A stretch of 8,556 bases of DNA from a bacterium (lineage in GTDB: Bacteria > Patescibacteriota > Minisyncoccia > Phycocordibacterales > Phycocordibacteraceae). How positions within the stretch are numbered: position 1 is the stretch's first letter; every line of letters begins with the position of its first letter. Below the pieces are notes generated by a model. The model worked only from the letters and a program-made list of their open reading frames with translations, had not been told where the DNA came from and searched no databases. This document shows, piece by piece, positions 6,016 to 8,556 of the stretch. The position numbers and the translations under genes were made by a program. The stretch lies in NCBI GenBank assembly GCA_021802795.1, contig JAJZRH010000020.1, forward strand, positions 1 through 8,556, read 5' to 3'.

Positions 6016-6771
6016 ATGGAACAGAAACCGCTCGCGGGACTCCTGGACCTCTCGGGGAAGGCCGCCATCGTCACGGGCGGAGCGATGGGCATCGGTTTTG
6101 CGATAGCAAGCCGGCTTGCGGAGGCGGGCGCGAAGGTGCTCGTCGCAGATAAGGACGCCGCGGCCGCGGAAGCGGCCGCGGCGAAGATCGGCGCCGTTGC
6201 ATTCGGCGCCGACGTCTCGGACGAAGCGCAGGTGGAAGCGATGGTCGCAAAAGCGGCGGAGGAATTGGGCGGTGTGGATGTACTCGTGAACAACGCCGGC
6301 ATCTATCCCGTGAAGCCGACGCTGGATTCAACGAAAGAAGATTTTGAAAAGATACTCCACACCAATCTCATGGGCGCGTTCTTTGCGGCGAAGGCCGCGG
6401 CCAAGCGCATGATCGCCCAGGGCAGGGGCGGGACGATCATCAACATCACCTCCATTGATGCGCTCCACCCGTCATTCGTCGGCCTGGCGTTCTACGACGC
6501 TTCCAAACACGGCCTCTGGGGATTCACGAAGAACCTCGCGTTGGAGCTCGCGCCGCACAACATCCGCGTGAACGCGATAGCGCCCGGCGGCGTCGCGACG
6601 CCGGGAACGGGCATGGGCAAGGTGTCGGCTGATTTTCTGGCAAAGATACCAATGCACCGCATGGCGGACGCGGACGAGATAGGGAAGGTGGCGCTGTTCC
6701 TCGCGTCCGATATGGCTTCTTATATGACCGGTTCGCAGGTGGTGGTGGACGGCGGCACCCTGCTTGCATAA
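6016..6771 (+). CDS. Short-chain dehydrogenase/reductase (classical SDR)
   Basis: This 251-residue NAD(P)-dependent oxidoreductase has a Rossmann fold. The cofactor-binding motif TGGAMGIG spans residues 20-27, and NNAG spans 92-95. The catalytic residues are Ser146, Tyr160 and Lys164 (in YDASK), with Asn near NLMGAFF (about 118). The PGGVATP stretch after the sixth strand and the C-terminal VVVDGGTL are typical of classical SDRs of the FabG or glucose-dehydrogenase type. VADKD at the end of strand 2 (acidic residue) hints at NAD rather than NADP. The substrate cannot be told from sequence, and no pathway gene lies next to it. The N-terminal half is alanine-rich (AAAAEAAAAKIGA). The start is supported by a TATACT hexamer ending 7 bases upstream; there is no Shine-Dalgarno. 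Confidence 0.92.
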   Translation: MEQKPLAGLLDLSGKAAIVTGGAMGIGFAIASRLAEAGAKVLVADKDAAAAEAAAAKIGAVAFGADVSDEAQVEAMVAKAAEELGGVDVLVNNAGIYPVKPTLDSTKEDFEKILHTNLMGAFFAAKAAAKRMIAQGRGGTIINITSIDALHPSFVGLAFYDASKHGLWGFTKNLALELAPHNIRVNAIAPGGVATPGTGMGKVSADFLAKIPMHRMADADEIGKVALFLASDMASYMTGSQVVVDGGTLLA

Positions 6772-6791
6772 AAATCTCTTTATTGTATATT
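6764..6791 (+). promoter_or_regulatory. Possible promoter for typA
   Basis: TTGCAT (6764-6769), a 16-base spacer and TATATT (6786-6791, preceded by TG) resemble a promoter. Transcription would begin near 6798, giving typA a leader of about 100 bases that contains both hairpins listed below. The region is AT-rich, so chance matches are likely. No better promoter is seen next to the typA start. Confidence 0.3.
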
Positions 6792-6800
6792 GAACACACC

Positions 6801-6819
6801 GGCCTCGCGGCCATTTTTT
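6801..6819 (+). terminator. Possible small intrinsic terminator after the dehydrogenase gene
   Basis: GGCC-TCGC-GGCC (6801-6812) forms a 4-bp GC stem with a 4-base loop, followed by A and six T residues (6814-6819). The stem is short for a terminator, but the T-run placement is right. If the upstream TATATT is a true promoter, this would sit at the very 5' end of the typA leader. Confidence 0.35.
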
Positions 6820-6820
6820 A

Positions 6821-6881
6821 CTTCCAAGCGAAGCGAATCAAATGAGAATTCATATTTTCATTTGTGAGCGAGCGTAGGAAG
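6821..6881 (+). other. 61-nt structured hairpin upstream of typA with tandem G.A modules
   Basis: A closing stem pairs CTTCC (6821-6825) with GGAAG (6877-6881). The apical stem pairs 6840-6849 with 6854-6863 (ten pairs, one of them G.U) around a TCAT loop, and C6839 can add a pair with G6864. Between the stems the strands can be arranged as two copies of a module: two G-C pairs flanked by tandem G.A mismatches (G6830-A6831 with G6870-A6871, and G6835-A6836 with G6866-A6867), with single-base bulges. The hairpin ends 16 bases before the typA ATG. It may be a regulatory leader or a dispersed intergenic repeat. Drawn by eye, not folded by software. Confidence 0.55.
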
Positions 6882-6897
6882 CAAGCTTACTTATTTT

Positions 6898-8556
6898 ATG
6901 GAAATTAGAAACATCGCCATCATTGCGCACGTGGACCACGGCAAGACCGCGCTCACTGACGCCATCCTCAAGCAGACGGGAGCGGCGGCGGAAGGCACGA
7001 CGATGGACACGAACGCGCTCGAACGCGAGCGCGGCATTACCATTTACGCCAAGAACGCGGCGGTGGAGTACAAGGGCACGAAGATAAACATCGTGGACAC
7101 GCCCGGCCACGCGGACTTCGGCTCTGAAGTGGAGCGCGTGCTCCGCTCCATTGATTCCGTGCTCCTCATCGTGGACGCGCAGGAGGGCCCGATGCCGCAG
7201 ACCCGCTTCGTGCTCAAGAAATCGCTCGAGCTCGGCTTGAAGCCGATTGTCGTGCTGAATAAGATCGACAAGCCGGCGGCGGACCCGGCGCGCTCGCACG
7301 ACCAGGTGCTCGAACTCTTCATGGAACTCGGCGCCACCGATGAGCAGTGCGATTTCCCGGTCGTGTACGCGATCGGCCGCGACGGGCGCGCCGCGCTCAC
7401 TCCCGACGAACTCCTCATGGGCGAGGAGAAAGACCTTTCGCCGCTCCTCGATCTCATCCTCGAGAAAGTGCCGGCGGCGAACGCCGAGATTCTTAAGAAG
7501 CAAAGCGACTATAAGAATCCAAGTGGGGTTGCGTCTTCGCAAGCCCCCGCAAACGCGTCCGCCGACGCGCCGCTTCTGCTCCAGCCGTTCAACCTCGCCT
7601 ATGACAACTTCATGGGCCGGCTTGCGGTCGGCCGCATTTACGAGGGCACGGTGAAGTCCAACCAGGCCGTTTTCATAAAGAAGCCGGACGGCACGACGCG
7701 CACCGGCCGCACGACCAAGATATTTACGTTCAAAGGGCTCGAGCGCGTAGAGACCGCCGAGGCAAGCGCCGGGGACATCGCGCTCATCGCGGGCCTCCCC
7801 GACATCTACATCGGCGAAACGGTGACCACGAACGAAGCAGCTGCTCCGCTCCCGGCCATCGCGGTGGACGAACCGACCATCGCGCTTAATTTCCTGGTGA
7901 ACAACTCGCCGTTCGCCGGCAAGGAAGGGAAGTATGTGACCAGCCGCCAGATACGCGACCGGCTCGAGAAGGAGCTTGAGGTGAACGTCGGGCTCAAGGT
8001 GGATTTCACCAATGCGGACGCGTTCCTCGTGTCCGGCCGCGGCGAGCTCCACATCGCCGTGCTTTTGGAAAACATGCGCCGCGAAGGGTACGAGCTCCAG
8101 GTCTCTCAGCCGCACGTCATTACGCGCGAAGAGAACGGCGTCAAGCTGGAACCGTTCGAGGAGGTCGTCATCGATACACCGTCGGAGTCCCAGGGAGCCA
8201 TCATCGAGAAGCTCGGCCAGCGCGCGTTCGTGCTCCAGAACATGACGCAACACGGGAACTCGGTGCGCCTCACCCTGCTCGGCCCCACGCGCGGACTGTT
8301 GGGCTATAAGAATATTTTCGTTGTGGATACAAAGGGCGAGGGCATCCTCTCGTCGCAGTTCGTGGGCTTCAAGCCGTACGCGGGCGAGATAAAGAAGCGG
8401 CAGGTCGGTTCCATGATATCCATGGCCACCGGCAAGGCGCTCGGCTATTCGCTCTGGTTCCTGCAGGACCGCGGCCAGCTCTACATCAAGCCGGCGACGG
8501 AAGTGTATGAGGGCATGGTCGTGGGCAACACCAGTAAGGGCGAGGAGATGTCCGTG
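6898..8556 (+). CDS. typA: Ribosome-binding GTPase TypA/BipA (3' end outside window)
   Basis: The 553 visible residues belong to the translational GTPase BipA, which binds the ribosome and supports 50S assembly and growth under stress. GTPase motifs are G1 AHVDHGKT (10-17), switch I ERERGIT (42-48), G3 DTPGHADF (67-74) and G4 NKID (121-124). The G5 region reads YAIGRDG, where most BipAs have YASAxxG. Domains II and III follow, along with the BipA-specific C-terminal region (LLGPTRGLLGYKN, then EGMVVGNTSKGEEMSV). About 50-65 residues should lie beyond the window edge. Between the G domain (VPAAN) and domain II (DAPLLLQPF) there is a hydrophilic insertion (about residues 199-222) relative to E. 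coli BipA, part of which is encoded by a palindrome. The ATG at 6898 gives the exact family N-terminus; there is no Shine-Dalgarno. It lies 126 bases after the dehydrogenase gene and probably has its own promoter. Confidence 0.95.
   Translation, partial: MEIRNIAIIAHVDHGKTALTDAILKQTGAAAEGTTMDTNALERERGITIYAKNAAVEYKGTKINIVDTPGHADFGSEVERVLRSIDSVLLIVDAQEGPMPQTRFVLKKSLELGLKPIVVLNKIDKPAADPARSHDQVLELFMELGATDEQCDFPVVYAIGRDGRAALTPDELLMGEEKDLSPLLDLILEKVPAANAEILKKQSDYKNPSGVASSQAPANASADAPLLLQPFNLAYDNFMGRLAVGRIYEGTVKSNQAVFIKKPDGTTRTGRTTKIFTFKGLERVETAEASAGDIALIAGLPDIYIGETVTTNEAAAPLPAIAVDEPTIALNFLVNNSPFAGKEGKYVTSRQIRDRLEKELEVNVGLKVDFTNADAFLVSGRGELHIAVLLENMRREGYELQVSQPHVITREENGVKLEPFEEVVIDTPSESQGAIIEKLGQRAFVLQNMTQHGNSVRLTLLGPTRGLLGYKNIFVVDTKGEGILSSQFVGFKPYAGEIKKRQVGSMISMATGKALGYSLWFLQDRGQLYIKPATEVYEGMVVGNTSKGEEMSV
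7525..7547 (+). repeat. Compact palindrome inside typA, in the inter-domain insertion
   Basis: GGGGTTGCG (7525-7533) pairs with CGCAA-G-CCCC (7538-7547) around a TCTT loop, giving nine base pairs with one bulged G. It lies inside the extra inter-domain segment of TypA (codons for roughly Ser209 to Pro217). The stretch just before it (7501-7524) is less GC-rich than the surrounding gene. It is either a chance hairpin or the mark of an inserted palindromic element. Confidence 0.5.

Noticed and set aside
6850..8253. A 467-residue open frame antisense to typA
   Set aside because: It mirrors an unmistakable TypA frame, its translation is Arg/Val/His-rich with no recognisable domain, and long antisense frames are expected in GC-rich genes.

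Overview
The window is bacterial, GC-rich (roughly 60 % by eye) and densely coded, with the standard genetic code (msrA ends in TGA). Gene content and sequence style point tentatively to a Candidate Phyla Radiation (Patescibacteria, Parcubacteria-like) genome. The ABC-F protein with its degenerate second cassette and the TypA with an unusual G5 motif resemble proteins I remember from that group. Almost no start codon has a Shine-Dalgarno sequence. Instead, -10-like hexamers end 6-7 bases before five start codons, which suggests leaderless transcription. The taxonomic call is an inference from memory, not a search result.

Bases 1-1878 hold a protein-repair module on the + strand. It consists of the 3' part of a DipZ-type thioredoxin-like protein, then msrA, then msrB, the last two overlapping by 4 bases. 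A thiol-disulfide protein next to both methionine sulfoxide reductases is a split version of the fused Trx-MsrA-MsrB protein (PilB) of Neisseria. Bases 1925-2152 encode a 75-residue DUF2061 membrane protein. It ends 4 bases from the stop of a convergent RsuA/RluF-type pseudouridine synthase on the - strand (2157-2864). That gene is divergent from an ABC-F ATPase (2918-4381), and their predicted promoters interleave. An Nramp-related metal-ion transporter follows (4434-5810).

Bases 5811-6015 contain the most striking non-coding structure: a 159-bp element bounded by a perfect 25-bp inverted repeat, with three further nested or internal hairpins. A short-chain dehydrogenase (6016-6771) comes next, with its promoter starting 4 bases beyond the element. 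The 126-bp gap before typA (6772-6897) is AT-rich. It holds a possible small terminator and a 61-nt hairpin with two tandem G.A modules. typA/bipA (from 6898) runs off the right edge and carries an in-frame insertion with a compact palindrome between its domains.

No tRNA, rRNA, CRISPR array, transposase or phage gene is visible. The coding content is mostly housekeeping or stress-related. The unexplained signals are the two structured intergenic elements, the fixed-distance promoters, and the in-gene palindrome.
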